This document shows, piece by piece, positions 43,181-52,095 of a stretch of DNA of 64,000 nucleotides. Position numbers and translations under genes: made by a program. The stretch comes from Allobosea sp. (GTDB lineage: Bacteria; Pseudomonadota; Alphaproteobacteria; Rhizobiales; Beijerinckiaceae): the NCBI RefSeq assembly GCF_017308015.1, contig NZ_JAFKFW010000009.1:62001-126000 (forward strand), in the 5' to 3' direction. Numbering within the stretch: position 1 is the stretch's first letter; every line of letters starts with the position of its first letter. The notes under the pieces were generated by a model. It was not told the DNA's origin and did not search any database. It saw nothing but the letters and a program-made list of their open reading frames with translations.

Positions 43181-43453
43181 CGCCTGCCGCTTCGCGTGGG
43201 ACACGATATGCCATTGAGCGCTTCAACCCCCTGACAGACGATGATCCGAAGGAGCTCGAGGCCCATTTGGATACTCGGCCTATGGCTTCAACGCCGCCTG
43301 GCGCCGTTCGGTCGCCAACGAGATCTACTTCTTCTGGCCCAAGACCGACGACGTCGATCGCCTGATCCAAATCATCGAGGTCATCATCCACCGCCGTTTC
43401 ACGCGGTCCGATGAGCACCAATGTGAACTGGCTGTCTCGCGGCCAAGGCCTTA
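43181..43453 (+). pseudogene. Fragment of an unrecognised gene
   Basis: IERFNPLTDDDPKELEAHLD in one frame and YSAYGFNAAWRRSVANEIYF, then FWPKTDDVDRLIQIIEVIIH in another look like one protein split by a frameshift near 43270. It has no start codon of its own and follows the IstA fragment directly. Function unknown. Confidence 0.4.
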
Positions 43454-43508
43454 AGAAAGAAAAGCCCGTCTGATCCGCGTAGGCGCTCAGATTCTGGCCG
43501 ATACAAAA

Positions 43509-45431
43509 CTATCGGCGCTGCCGCGGAGCAGCCGCAGAGACTATGGCACGGAGATGCTTCTCGATCTTCGGGCCATAGTCCAGCGCCTGGACTGCAGAGT
43601 TGAGCGTTGGCAGATCGAAGCCCGATCCATAGCCGCTGGTCGTGTCGGAAACATCGTGGCCGAGCACCTCCTGCATGACTGCGTAGAGCGGCTTGGCCTG
43701 GTTGCGGAACTGATCGGTGACGCGATGACGAAAGCTGTGAAAGGTCTTGTTTTCTTCCACGGGTACAAACTTTCGCGCGTAGCGTCCCCACCACTTGCTG
43801 AACCCGTGCGTGATCTTCCCGCGATAGGGAGTCAACAAGGGAAAGAGCCGAACCGCCCCGACCTTCCGTTGCGCAGCAACGTAAGTCAACAACCCAAGCT
43901 CGATCAGACGCTGGTGGACAGGGACCTTGCGCCGGGATGACTTGGTCTTCCGATGCGTCTCCTGGCCAGGCGTGTCGTCGATCGTCTCCATGTCGAAGTA
44001 GTGGATTCCGTCTTGGCTGCGGATATCGGCTGTCCTCAGCTGGCCGATCTCTTCCAATCGGGCTCCGCTGTACATCGAGATCAATGGCAGCCACTTCTGT
44101 GCCTCACCTCCGCCCGCTGAATATCGCTTCCCTTTCGCAAAGACGGCCGAAAGCAAGAGCTTCTCTAAATCTCGATCGGCATAGGGCTGACGCTCAATGA
44201 TCTCGCCTTCCTTGAGCTTGAATTTTGTCCCAGCGCAGGGGTTAGATGGGATTTCATCGTGATTCAGCGCGACAGCGAGGATCGCGGAAATCGCACCAAT
44301 TGCTTTGTCGTTGATCGTGCTCCGCGACAAGAGCTTCGCCCGTTTCTTCGCCGCCCATTCCTGGATGGCTTCGACATTGGCCTCCCGGAGGTCGGCCGGC
44401 ACATTCCGCGGGAAGAGGCTCAACCCGTCGCGATAGGCAAGAACGTGCTTCTTCGTGATAGAGCGGGTCGACAGATTTCCGTTGATGGCGATGAAACGCT
44501 CGACATAGACGCCATATTCCTCTGCCGTCTTGTCGGCGGGCTTCTGCTGAACTTTCCAAGCCTTGTAGGCATCCCGCAACTTCGAACCTTCGTCTGGGTC
44601 GGGAAGCTTCAGAGGCGCGATCGGAACCGGTGTCTGGACGGGCTTGCCATCCAGTCGCGCGAGCACGTCCTGATGGGCTTCCATGCCTGACCTTAAGAGG
44701 GCAAGGACAAGCCGTCGGCGATCCGGATGCACGCGCGGGATGGTGACGCCGTTTTCGGCGAGAACGGCGTCGATCTCGTTCTCTCCGACAGCATCGTCGA
44801 GCATCTGCCTGATCGCGCGAGCGCTGGCCTCCGAATGCCCATCGGCGGTCAGCGAGGCGAGCCTCGGAACAAGAGACGAGCTGTCGTAGTCGAAGGCCTT
44901 CATGTCCTCCAAGCCGCGCGTTAGCGCTCCGAGTTCGCGCTCATGCGCTTCTCGCCGCGCCGCCCGGATGGCGCCCGGATCGGACTTCGACCAGCCAGCC
45001 TCCTCCAAGACGATCTCCGTCTGGTCGGCGAGCGTGTCGTCCCTCAACACCTCGTCATCATCGCGGCTCAGAATCTGCTGGTAGTACCGCTTCGCCATCG
45101 TCTCGATATCCGACGGGGACAGGCCAGTCACCGCGCGGGGCGTTTCGGGACGCTTCGATCGGACCTGCCGAAGGCGCGCGACCTCGATGATATCCTCGAC
45201 TTGCGGATGAATGTCGAACCAGCGCTTGCGCGCGAGGGCGATGTCACGCGTGCCCAGCGCGATCTTGATCGTGGCGCGTCCGCCAACCGCACGTCGCTCG
45301 CCCGTCCATGGCAACGCGACCTCTCCCGCTGCAGCAGCCCGAAGCGCAGGCGGGATGTTGCGGAAATAGGTGAAACCGCCTTCGGCGCGTTCGACGAGGA
45401 ATGGATTTCCGTTGGCGTTGATGCGGCCCAT
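43509..45431 (-). CDS. Tyrosine recombinase (phage-type integrase) of the island
   Basis: 640 residues, the long form typical of island integrases with extended N-terminal arm-binding and SAM-like domains. Catalytic residues: R in MYSGARLEEIGQL (about 455), H-x-x-R in FHSFRHRVTDQF (about 565), then VLGHDVSDTTSGYGSG with the H and nucleophile tyrosine (about 597). It starts 119 bases from the tRNA-Glu gene and reads away from it, as expected for an integrase next to att. The frame is intact. It should cut within the tRNA 3' half and drive integration and, with an excisionase not seen here, excision. Confidence 0.93.
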   Translation of the reverse strand: MGRINANGNPFLVERAEGGFTYFRNIPPALRAAAAGEVALPWTGERRAVGGRATIKIALGTRDIALARKRWFDIHPQVEDIIEVARLRQVRSKRPETPRAVTGLSPSDIETMAKRYYQQILSRDDDEVLRDDTLADQTEIVLEEAGWSKSDPGAIRAARREAHERELGALTRGLEDMKAFDYDSSSLVPRLASLTADGHSEASARAIRQMLDDAVGENEIDAVLAENGVTIPRVHPDRRRLVLALLRSGMEAHQDVLARLDGKPVQTPVPIAPLKLPDPDEGSKLRDAYKAWKVQQKPADKTAEEYGVYVERFIAINGNLSTRSITKKHVLAYRDGLSLFPRNVPADLREANVEAIQEWAAKKRAKLLSRSTINDKAIGAISAILAVALNHDEIPSNPCAGTKFKLKEGEIIERQPYADRDLEKLLLSAVFAKGKRYSAGGGEAQKWLPLISMYSGARLEEIGQLRTADIRSQDGIHYFDMETIDDTPGQETHRKTKSSRRKVPVHQRLIELGLLTYVAAQRKVGAVRLFPLLTPYRGKITHGFSKWWGRYARKFVPVEENKTFHSFRHRVTDQFRNQAKPLYAVMQEVLGHDVSDTTSGYGSGFDLPTLNSAVQALDYGPKIEKHLRAIVSAAAPRQRR

Positions 45432-45549
45432 CCGGCACCTCCAGAGCGCCGGATTCTAACCAGGATTCTTACCAGAATTCCTACCAGCCGTCGCAACGAG
45501 GCCAAACCTCGCATAAAAACGCTGAAAATTCAAGGATTTCCGGCAAAAA

Positions 45550-45625
45550 TGGCGCTCCCTAGGGGACTCGAACCCCTGTTTTCGCCGTGAGAGGGCGACG
45601 TCCTAGACCGCTAGACGAAGGGAGC
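45550..45625 (-). tRNA. tRNA-Glu (anticodon CTC), island integration site
   Basis: 76 nt on the minus strand. Acceptor stem GCTCCCT/AGGGAGC, anticodon stem TCGCC/GGCGA with loop CTCTCAC (anticodon CTC), T arm AGGGG-TTCGAGT-CCCCT, discriminator G and encoded CCA (45550-45552). The 3' end faces the integrase, so the island is inserted at the T-arm/acceptor side while the tRNA stays complete. Confidence 0.95.
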
Positions 45626-45947
45626 AGCGCGGGCCGAGGGCGCCTATGTAGTCGGACAACCGCGCAGCCGCAACAGCTTTTTGCACTCCTCCCACATAAA
45701 GATGTCCGAGAGGCTCAAAAACCTCGGAAAGGCCGCCCAGTACCTTGATAAGCGCATGAAATCTCCCTTCTGGCGGATGTCCATGAGCGCTGGGGGCCCT
45801 GTCCCCCGCTTGCGGCACACGGCCTCGCTCGGAAAACAATCCCATCGCAACCATCTCCAGGTTGCCCTTCACGTTGCGAAGACCGATGCTCGCGCAATTC
45901 CGGCCGGCACGAGTTCGGCCGCTTGGGGGATCGGGCAGCGGCACACC
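45626..45947. other. No supported gene between tRNA-Glu and comF
   Basis: Frames on both strands are short or compositional shadows. Probably the comF promoter and leader. Confidence 0.5.
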
Positions 45948-46829
45948 ATGGCGGAGTGGCGGATCGACATCCCGGAGGGCGAGGCCGCAACCGGATCCGG
46001 ATGCGCCTCGCCTGCCGCCGGCACCACCGCGATCTCCCGATCGGCCGCGGCGCTCCTCCGAGAAGCCGCGACACGCACACGCCACTCCTTCCGAACCGGC
46101 CTGCGCGGATTGATCGGCATCGTCTATCCGCCAACCTGCATCGCCTGTCAGGCCGCAACCGGCGATGCACAGGCTCTGTGCCCGGCTTGCTGGCGTGGCA
46201 TCGGCTTCATCGAGCGCCCCTATTGCGAAAGGCTGGGCACGCCCTTCCCCGTGGATCTCGGCGCCGGCCTGCTCTCGCCGGCCGCGATCGCCGATCCACC
46301 GGTCTTCGCCCGCGCGCGCGCCGTCTGCCGCTTCGATGGCACGGCGCGCGAACTCGTCCATCGCCTGAAATATGGCGACCGTGTCGAGCTGTCGCTGACG
46401 CTCGGCCGGATGATGGCGCAGGCCGGACGCGAACTCGCCGCCGATGCCGACCTTGTCCTGCCCGTGCCGCTGCATCGGACCCGCCTCTGGCGCCGGCGTT
46501 TCAACCAGGCCGCCGCCCTGGCGCGGGTCGTTTCCCGCGAAACCGGCCTGCCGCTCGCGACGACGCTCCTGACGCGGATCAGGCGCACCCGCCAGCAGGT
46601 CGGGCTGACGCGCACCCAGCGCGCCGATAATTTGCAAGGCGCCTTTCATGTGTCGACGGCGATGCGCGGACTGGTCGAGGGCCGGCGCATCCTGCTGGTC
46701 GACGACGTGCTGACCACGGGCGCAACGGTCAACGCCGCCTCGCGCGCCCTGCTCCGGGCCGGCGCCAGCGCCGTCGACGTGCTGACCTTCGCGCGGGTCG
46801 TGACGGATGGCCGGGAAGTCACTACATGA
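45948..46829 (+). CDS. comF: ComF-family phosphoribosyltransferase-like protein
   Basis: 293 residues from ATG 45948. An N-terminal zinc-like four-cysteine cluster (YPPTCIACQ...ALCPACW) precedes the PRTase fold with VLPVPLHRTRLWRRRFNQA and the PRPP loop ILLVDDVLTTGATV. ComF is linked to DNA uptake and to recombination or recovery functions. The 45-residue leader ahead of the fold is non-conserved, so the true start could be nearer. First chromosomal gene after the island. Confidence 0.88.
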   Translation: MAEWRIDIPEGEAATGSGCASPAAGTTAISRSAAALLREAATRTRHSFRTGLRGLIGIVYPPTCIACQAATGDAQALCPACWRGIGFIERPYCERLGTPFPVDLGAGLLSPAAIADPPVFARARAVCRFDGTARELVHRLKYGDRVELSLTLGRMMAQAGRELAADADLVLPVPLHRTRLWRRRFNQAAALARVVSRETGLPLATTLLTRIRRTRQQVGLTRTQRADNLQGAFHVSTAMRGLVEGRRILLVDDVLTTGATVNAASRALLRAGASAVDVLTFARVVTDGREVTT

Positions 46830-46858
46830 GGGGCATCGCAACCTAGAGACGCCTCCTC

Positions 46859-47116
46859 ATGCCGCCGGTCACGATCTACACCACCTCCTGGTGCCCTTAC
46901 TGCAAGGCCGCCAAGGCCCTGCTGACGCGCAAGGGCGCGGCCTTCACCGAGATCGATGTCGACGGCAAGCCGGAGTTGCGCCAGACCATGACCGCCCGCG
47001 CCGGCGGACGCACCTCGGTGCCGCAGATCTTCATCGGCGAGCAGCATGTCGGCGGCTCGGACGACATCCACGCGCTCGACGCCCGCGGCGAACTCGACAA
47101 GCTCCTCGCCGCATGA
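46859..47116 (+). CDS. grxC: Glutaredoxin 3
   Basis: 85 residues: VTIYTTSWCPYCKAAKALL has the dithiol CPYC active site; the conserved TSVPQIFI cis-proline and GGSDD glutathione site follow. It reduces disulfides using glutathione in the cytosol. The start lies 29 bases after comF, so it is probably cotranscribed. Confidence 0.95.
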   Translation: MPPVTIYTTSWCPYCKAAKALLTRKGAAFTEIDVDGKPELRQTMTARAGGRTSVPQIFIGEQHVGGSDDIHALDARGELDKLLAA

Positions 47117-47170
47117 CGCTCTCGGCAGACCCGATTGCTTTGGCGGCTCCATGCCACCATCTATGACGAC

Positions 47171-47647
47171 ATGATCCGCTACGCCCTCATCTGCGACAAC
47201 GCCCACCAATTCGAGAGCTGGTTCGCCTCCTCGGCCGGCTTCGAGGATCAGGTCAAGCGCGGCTTCGTCACCTGTCCTGTCTGCAACAGTGCAAAGGTCG
47301 AGCGCGCGATCATGGCACCCAATGTCGCCCGCAGCGATCTCGGCCCGAAGGCGCCGCAGCCGGCGCCGGAAGCGTCCGCCCCCGCGGCAGCGGCGCCTGC
47401 ACCGGTCGCGCTGATGAGCGAGAAGGAGAAGGCGTTCCGCGAGATGGTGACCGCACTGCACCGCCATGTCAGCGAGAATGCCGAGCATGTCGGTAAACGC
47501 TTCGCGGACGAGGCGCTGAAGATCCATCACGGCGAGGCTGAAGAGCGCGCGATCTATGGTGAGGCGACGCCGGACGATGCGCAGATGCTGCACGAGGAGG
47601 GCGTCGATTTCCTGCCGCTGCCGCGCCTGCCGGGCTCCGGGAACTGA
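47171..47647 (+). CDS. DUF1178 protein
   Basis: 158 residues from ATG 47171 (MIRYALICDNAHQFESWFAS). The N-terminal CD...H and later VTCPVCNSAKVERAIMAP are DUF1178 hallmarks (zinc-ribbon-like), then a proline/alanine linker and a helical tail. It stands 54 bases behind grxC, as in many alphaproteobacteria, where a nitrilase-like gene often lies between; that gene is absent here. Function unknown. Confidence 0.9.
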   Translation: MIRYALICDNAHQFESWFASSAGFEDQVKRGFVTCPVCNSAKVERAIMAPNVARSDLGPKAPQPAPEASAPAAAAPAPVALMSEKEKAFREMVTALHRHVSENAEHVGKRFADEALKIHHGEAEERAIYGEATPDDAQMLHEEGVDFLPLPRLPGSGN

Positions 47648-47960
47648 CACGCGCCCTCGCCGGTTCTGATCACGAAACCGCGCTTGCATCGACTTTTGCC
47701 GGTGCCGACATGACGGTCTTGATAGCTTTTGCGAGGTCGCCCGGACGAAAATTTTCGGCGCGGCGTCTTAGCCTTTTCCGTTTTGGAACAAGGCGCTATC
47801 AGCCCGGCATCTCCCTCAGGGAGGCGCAGATAAGTCGCCTATGCGCCCTGCCCTCTTCCGTCCCGGATTAACTTTCTGTTAAGGAATTCGCGGTTCCTTG
47901 CCGGCAATCCCGGTTTGCCGCCTTCGGCGATCATGGGTCCGGAACTCTGGAGGTTGCCGC

Positions 47961-48881
47961 ATGAAGCGGACCGCGATCGCTGCGCATGGTCTTTTCTCCG
48001 GTGAGAAATCCCGGCATGGCAGCAAGGCGATCCCGCTACTGATTGCGCTGGCAGCCCCGGCGCTCGGCGCCTGCAGCCTGTCTCCGGTCGAGACGGCCGC
48101 GACCTCCGCCGCCGCCGCTCCCGCCGTGAAGGAGCCCGCCAAGGCCCGCCGGCACGCGGTCGCGCTGGCCAAGGCCGATCCGCGCGAGAAGGAATGCCTC
48201 GTCCGCGCGATGTATTTTGAATCGAATCGCTCGAGCGAATCGGGCTTGCTCGGCGTCGGCACGGTCGTGATGAACCGGGTCGAATCGGCGAAATATCCCG
48301 AGACGATCTGCGGCGTCGTCGGCGCTCCCCGCCAGTTCGCCGCCGGCGTGCTGACCCGTCCGATGACGGACAACGTCTTGCCGAAGGTCGAAGCCATCGC
48401 GGAGGACATCCTCAATGGCCGCCGCAACGACGCGGTCGGCGCGGCCAAGCATTTCCACATGGCCGGCCTGCGCTTCGGCTACAAGAACATGCATTACGTA
48501 ACAGTAGCCGGCGGCAACGCCTTCTACGTGAAGGGCGAGCGTCCGGAGCGCCGCCGCATCGAGGAGCCGGCGATCCAGCTCGCCTCGGCTTCCACCACCA
48601 TCCCGCTCACGACGGCGTCCTCGTCGGCAACAACGGCGACCTCCTTCGCCTCGGCCCCGCTCGCCTTCGCGCCCGAGGCGCCTGCGCCGAAATTACCCGC
48701 GCTCGAGAGCCCGATCGCCACGCTGATCAAGAACGCGCCGCTGCCGCCCGGCCGCCCGCTCGATCTCGACCTGCCGAAGGCTTCCGCCCGCGCCTTCGTG
48801 GCGCCGCCCAGGGACGACCGCCGCGTGGCGCTGCTGTCGACGGCGGATATCCGCGGCAGCCTCTCCTCGCGTTCGCGCTGA
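47961..48881 (+). CDS. SleB-like cell wall hydrolase, probable lipoprotein
   Basis: 306 residues from ATG 47961, after GGAGG. A lipobox-like stretch (LIALAAPALGACS) suggests outer-membrane anchoring. The Hydrolase_2 domain reads CLVRAMYFESNRSSESGLLG and GVGTVVMNRVES with the catalytic glutamate in YFE, then QFAAGVL and AAKHFHMAG. The C-terminal third is low-complexity (S, T, A, P). It likely cleaves peptidoglycan in division or remodelling. Confidence 0.9.
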   Translation: MKRTAIAAHGLFSGEKSRHGSKAIPLLIALAAPALGACSLSPVETAATSAAAAPAVKEPAKARRHAVALAKADPREKECLVRAMYFESNRSSESGLLGVGTVVMNRVESAKYPETICGVVGAPRQFAAGVLTRPMTDNVLPKVEAIAEDILNGRRNDAVGAAKHFHMAGLRFGYKNMHYVTVAGGNAFYVKGERPERRRIEEPAIQLASASTTIPLTTASSSATTATSFASAPLAFAPEAPAPKLPALESPIATLIKNAPLPPGRPLDLDLPKASARAFVAPPRDDRRVALLSTADIRGSLSSRSR

Positions 48882-49057
48882 GGGCCTCCGAGGCCACGGA
48901 ATCAGTCAACGCGCTTCGTCCCAAGATGCAGCCTGAGCGGGGGGCCAGCCCAAAAGGACCTTCGTCAGCCTAACGTCGCACGGGACATCGCAGAAGCTCT
49001 GGCGTTATCTTCGCCGCAGTGCAACATTCAGATTGCTCTGCAATACGGGGAAGCGCC

Positions 49058-51046
49058 ATGACCGCGACGGAACGAGGCGGCCGGGAAACGGCCCAGCGCG
49101 ACAAGCCATGGATATTCCGCACCTATGCGGGCCATTCCGACGCGGCGGAATCCAACAAGCTCTACCGGACCAATCTCGCCAAGGGCCAGACCGGGCTCTC
49201 CGTCGCCTTCGATCTGCCGACCCAGACCGGCTACGATCCCGATCATGTCCTGGCGCGCGGCGAGGTCGGCAAGGTCGGCGTGCCGATCTCCCATCTCGGC
49301 GACATGCGGGCGCTGTTCGACCAGATCCCGCTGGCGCAGATGAACACCTCGATGACGATCAATGCGACGGCAGCCTGGCTGCTCTCGCTCTACATCGCCG
49401 TCGCCGACGAGCAGGGCGCCGATCGCAAGCTTCTGCAGGGCACGACCCAGAACGACCTCGTCAAGGAATACCTGTCGCGCGGCACCTATGTCTTCCCGCC
49501 GCGCCCCTCGATGCAGCTCACCACCGACATCGTCGTGTTCACGGCCAGAGAATTGCCGAAATGGAACCCGACCAATGTCTGCTCCTATCATCTTCAGGAG
49601 GCCGGGGCCTCGCCGGTGCAGGAACTCTCCTTCGCGCTGGCGACGGCGATCGCCCTGCTCGATTCGATCCGCGTCCGGCCGGAAGTCTCCGCCGAGGAGT
49701 TCCCCGGCACGGTCGGCCGCATCTCCTTCTTCGTGAATGCCGGAATGCGCTTCGTCACCGAGCTCTGCAAGATGCGGGCTTTCGTCGAGCTCTGGGACGA
49801 GATCACGCTCGGTCGCTATGGCATCGCCGACGAGGCGATGCGGCGCTTCCGCTACGGCGTGCAGGTCAATTCGCTGGGGCTGACCGAGCCGCAACCGGAG
49901 AACAATGTCTACCGCATCCTGATCGAGATGCTGGCGGTGACGCTGTCGAAGAAGGCGCGCGCACGCGCCGTGCAGCTCCCCGCCTGGAACGAGGCACTGG
50001 GTCTCCCCCGTCCCTTTGACCAGCAATGGTCGCTGCGCATGCAGCAGGTGCTGGCCTATGAGACCGACCTGCTCGAATTCGGCGACATTTTCGACGGCTC
50101 GACCGTGGTTGATGCCAAGGTGGCGGCGCTCAAGGCCGCCGCGCTGGAGGAGCTCGCGAAGATCGACGACATGGGCGGCGCACTCGCCGCCGTCGAGAGC
50201 GGCTACATGAAGCAGGCGCTGGTCGAGAACGGCGCACGCCGCATCGAGGCGATCGAGCGCGGCGAGCAGGTCGTCGTCGGCGTCAACAAGTTCACCAACA
50301 GCGAGCCCTCCCCGCTTTCGGCGGGCGACGGCGCCGTCGTCACGGTGCCGGATTCAGTCGAGATCGAGGCCATCGCCCGGCTGAAGGCCTGGCGCTCGGC
50401 CCGCGACGCGAAGGCGGTAGAGGCGGCGCTCGCCGCGCTCGCCATCAGCGCACGCGAGAATCGCAACGTCATGCCGGCCTCTATCGCCTGCGCCAAGGCC
50501 GGCGTCACCACCGGCGAATGGGCGCAGACTCTGCGCGAGATTTTTGGCGAGTACCGCGCGCCGACCGGTGTCGACACGGCGAAGCTGGGTGACGCGACCG
50601 GCCTCGCCACGGCGAAGGCGGCGGTCGAGAAGGCCACAGAGCGCCTCGGCCGCGCTCCCCGGTTCCTCGTCGGCAAGCCCGGCCTTGACGGGCACTCCAA
50701 CGGTGCCGAGCAGATCGCCGTGCGCGCCCGCGATGCCGGGATGAGCGTCAGCTATGGCGGCATCCGCCAGACGCCGGAAGAGATCGTCAGGGAGGCCCGC
50801 GAGCAGCAGGCCGACATCGTCGGCCTCTCGATCCTCTCCGGCTCGCATCTGCCGCTGGTGCGCGACGTCACCGCCCGCCTGCGTGTCGCCGGCATGGACG
50901 TGCCGGTCGTGGTCGGCGGCATCATCCCGCCCGACGACGAGAATGCGCTGCGCAACATGGGCGTGGCACGGGTCTATACGCCCAAGGATTTCGCGCTGGA
51001 CGGAATCATCGCCGATGTCGCTGGGCTGGCGGCGAAAAGCAGCTAA
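49058..51046 (+). CDS. ecm: (2R)-ethylmalonyl-CoA mutase, B12-dependent (MeaA-type)
   Basis: 662 residues from ATG 49058. The N-terminal mutase barrel (IFRTYAGHSDAAESNKLYRT, FDLPTQTGYDPDH, MNTSMTINATAAW) is followed by a B12-binding domain with KPGLDGHSNGAEQIA (the D-x-H-x-x-G cobalamin lower ligand). In the ethylmalonyl-CoA pathway it converts ethylmalonyl-CoA to methylsuccinyl-CoA, allowing growth on acetate or C1 carbon. The fused mutase and B12 domains and this size separate it from the two-chain methylmalonyl-CoA mutases. No adjacent pathway genes are seen. Confidence 0.9.
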   Translation: MTATERGGRETAQRDKPWIFRTYAGHSDAAESNKLYRTNLAKGQTGLSVAFDLPTQTGYDPDHVLARGEVGKVGVPISHLGDMRALFDQIPLAQMNTSMTINATAAWLLSLYIAVADEQGADRKLLQGTTQNDLVKEYLSRGTYVFPPRPSMQLTTDIVVFTARELPKWNPTNVCSYHLQEAGASPVQELSFALATAIALLDSIRVRPEVSAEEFPGTVGRISFFVNAGMRFVTELCKMRAFVELWDEITLGRYGIADEAMRRFRYGVQVNSLGLTEPQPENNVYRILIEMLAVTLSKKARARAVQLPAWNEALGLPRPFDQQWSLRMQQVLAYETDLLEFGDIFDGSTVVDAKVAALKAAALEELAKIDDMGGALAAVESGYMKQALVENGARRIEAIERGEQVVVGVNKFTNSEPSPLSAGDGAVVTVPDSVEIEAIARLKAWRSARDAKAVEAALAALAISARENRNVMPASIACAKAGVTTGEWAQTLREIFGEYRAPTGVDTAKLGDATGLATAKAAVEKATERLGRAPRFLVGKPGLDGHSNGAEQIAVRARDAGMSVSYGGIRQTPEEIVREAREQQADIVGLSILSGSHLPLVRDVTARLRVAGMDVPVVVGGIIPPDDENALRNMGVARVYTPKDFALDGIIADVAGLAAKSS

Positions 51047-51108
51047 CCGCGGTCATCCCGCACGCGCTGCGGCGAATGACGTTGCTGCGCAGACGCGGGA
51101 TGGCGTCC

Positions 51109-51726
51109 TTAGACCATCCCCACGCTCTTGAGCTGCTGATACGCCTTCAGGATCTCCTGAAGCGTGCCCTCACGCGAGCGATCACCGCCATTTGCATCCG
51201 GATGGAAACGCTTCACCAATTCCTTGTAGCGCGCCTTGATCGCAACGGAATCGGCAGTTTCGTCGAGGCCGAGCGCGTCCAGCGCCTTGCGCGCCACGAT
51301 GCCAACGCGTGATTCCGGTTGGGCCGCCTGCTGCTTGTTGCGCGCGCCGAAGAGATTGAAGGCATCGTGCATGTCGGCGCCGGCTTCGCCATTGGCCTTG
51401 CGTCCACGCTGCGCCATCCGCGCCGCCTTGGAATTGACACCGAGCTTCCAGGTCGGCCGGTGGCCGATCTCCTCCTGCTTCTGATAGGCGGCCAGCGCCT
51501 CGTCATCCATGCCGGCGAAATAATTGTAGGTCGCGTTATAGGCCTTCACATGATCCATGCAGAACAGGAAGAACTGACCCTCGCGGCCACGGCCCTTGGG
51601 TGCCCGGAACTCGCCACCGCGCACGCAACCCGAATGATCGCAGCGCGGCGCATCGCTTTCCAGCGGGGCTTCCGCCTCGGAAGCCCCGATTCTGATGCTG
51701 TCGAAAAGGCGTGAGTTGATGTTCAT
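51109..51726 (-). CDS. J-domain (DnaJ-like) protein
   Basis: 205 residues from ATG 51726. The J domain is at the C-terminus: ALDALGLDETADSVAIKARY then KELVKRFHPDANGGDRSREG, with the HPD that stimulates DnaK. The N-terminal half has two possible zinc cysteines (CDHSGC, FCMDH) and reads MNINSRLFDSIRIG. Such alphaproteobacterial J proteins sit next to bolA, as here (divergent, 95 bases between starts). Confidence 0.9.
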   Translation of the reverse strand: MNINSRLFDSIRIGASEAEAPLESDAPRCDHSGCVRGGEFRAPKGRGREGQFFLFCMDHVKAYNATYNYFAGMDDEALAAYQKQEEIGHRPTWKLGVNSKAARMAQRGRKANGEAGADMHDAFNLFGARNKQQAAQPESRVGIVARKALDALGLDETADSVAIKARYKELVKRFHPDANGGDRSREGTLQEILKAYQQLKSVGMV

Positions 51727-51821
51727 CGTCGACGGGTTATGAGACGCAGAGAGTGGGCCGGCAAGTGCGATGCGATGCACCGCCGAACCGACAGAACAAT
51801 CATGGCAACGGTGGCGCGATC

Positions 51822-52094
51822 ATGACCTCGATCAGTGAAAGAATCACGCAAAAGCTGACCGCGGCCTTTGCGCCACAGGCGCTGAGGGTCATCGATGAAT
51901 CGCACCAGCATCAGGGTCATGGCGGCTGGCGCGAAGGCGGCGAGACTCACTTCAGGGTCGATATCGTGTCGGAAGCCTTCCTCGGCAAGTCCCGGCTCGA
52001 ACGCCACCGCCTCGTCAACGCTGCGCTGGCGCAGGAACTGGCAGACCGGGTGCATGCCCTGACGATCGCTGCAAAGGCGCCCGGAGAGGGCTGA
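51822..52094 (+). CDS. bolA: BolA family protein
   Basis: 90 residues from ATG 51822. LRVIDESHQHQGHGGWREGG and the helix RLERHRLVNAALAQELADRV with VHALTIAAKAP are the BolA class II-like fold. With monothiol glutaredoxins it handles Fe-S clusters; some members regulate transcription. Ends 2 bases from the convergent transporter gene. Confidence 0.92.
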   Translation: MTSISERITQKLTAAFAPQALRVIDESHQHQGHGGWREGGETHFRVDIVSEAFLGKSRLERHRLVNAALAQELADRVHALTIAAKAPGEG

Positions 52095-52095
52095 A

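Larger units (their letters stand above)
1..45552. mobile_element. Integrative (probably conjugative or mobilizable) island, right-hand part
   Basis: Everything left of the tRNA-Glu gene has the look of an integrated element: a tyrosine recombinase (43509-45431) directly beside the tRNA 3' end, a relaxase at the far left, many IS fragments, duplicated genes and many pseudogenes. The chromosome right of the tRNA has none of these. Integration into the 3' end of tRNA genes is standard for such recombinases. The second attachment site and the conjugation (type IV secretion) genes are not in the window, so whether it is a full ICE or a mobilizable island cannot be decided. Confidence 0.8.

Noticed and set aside
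43509-45552. Second tRNA-derived attachment repeat inside the window
   Set aside because: I looked for another copy of the tRNA 3' end sequence and saw none; it must lie left of the window or be diverged.
45603-46841. 412-codon minus-strand frame opposite comF
   Set aside because: High-GC shadow; the plus strand encodes a clear ComF protein and the antisense product has no domain.
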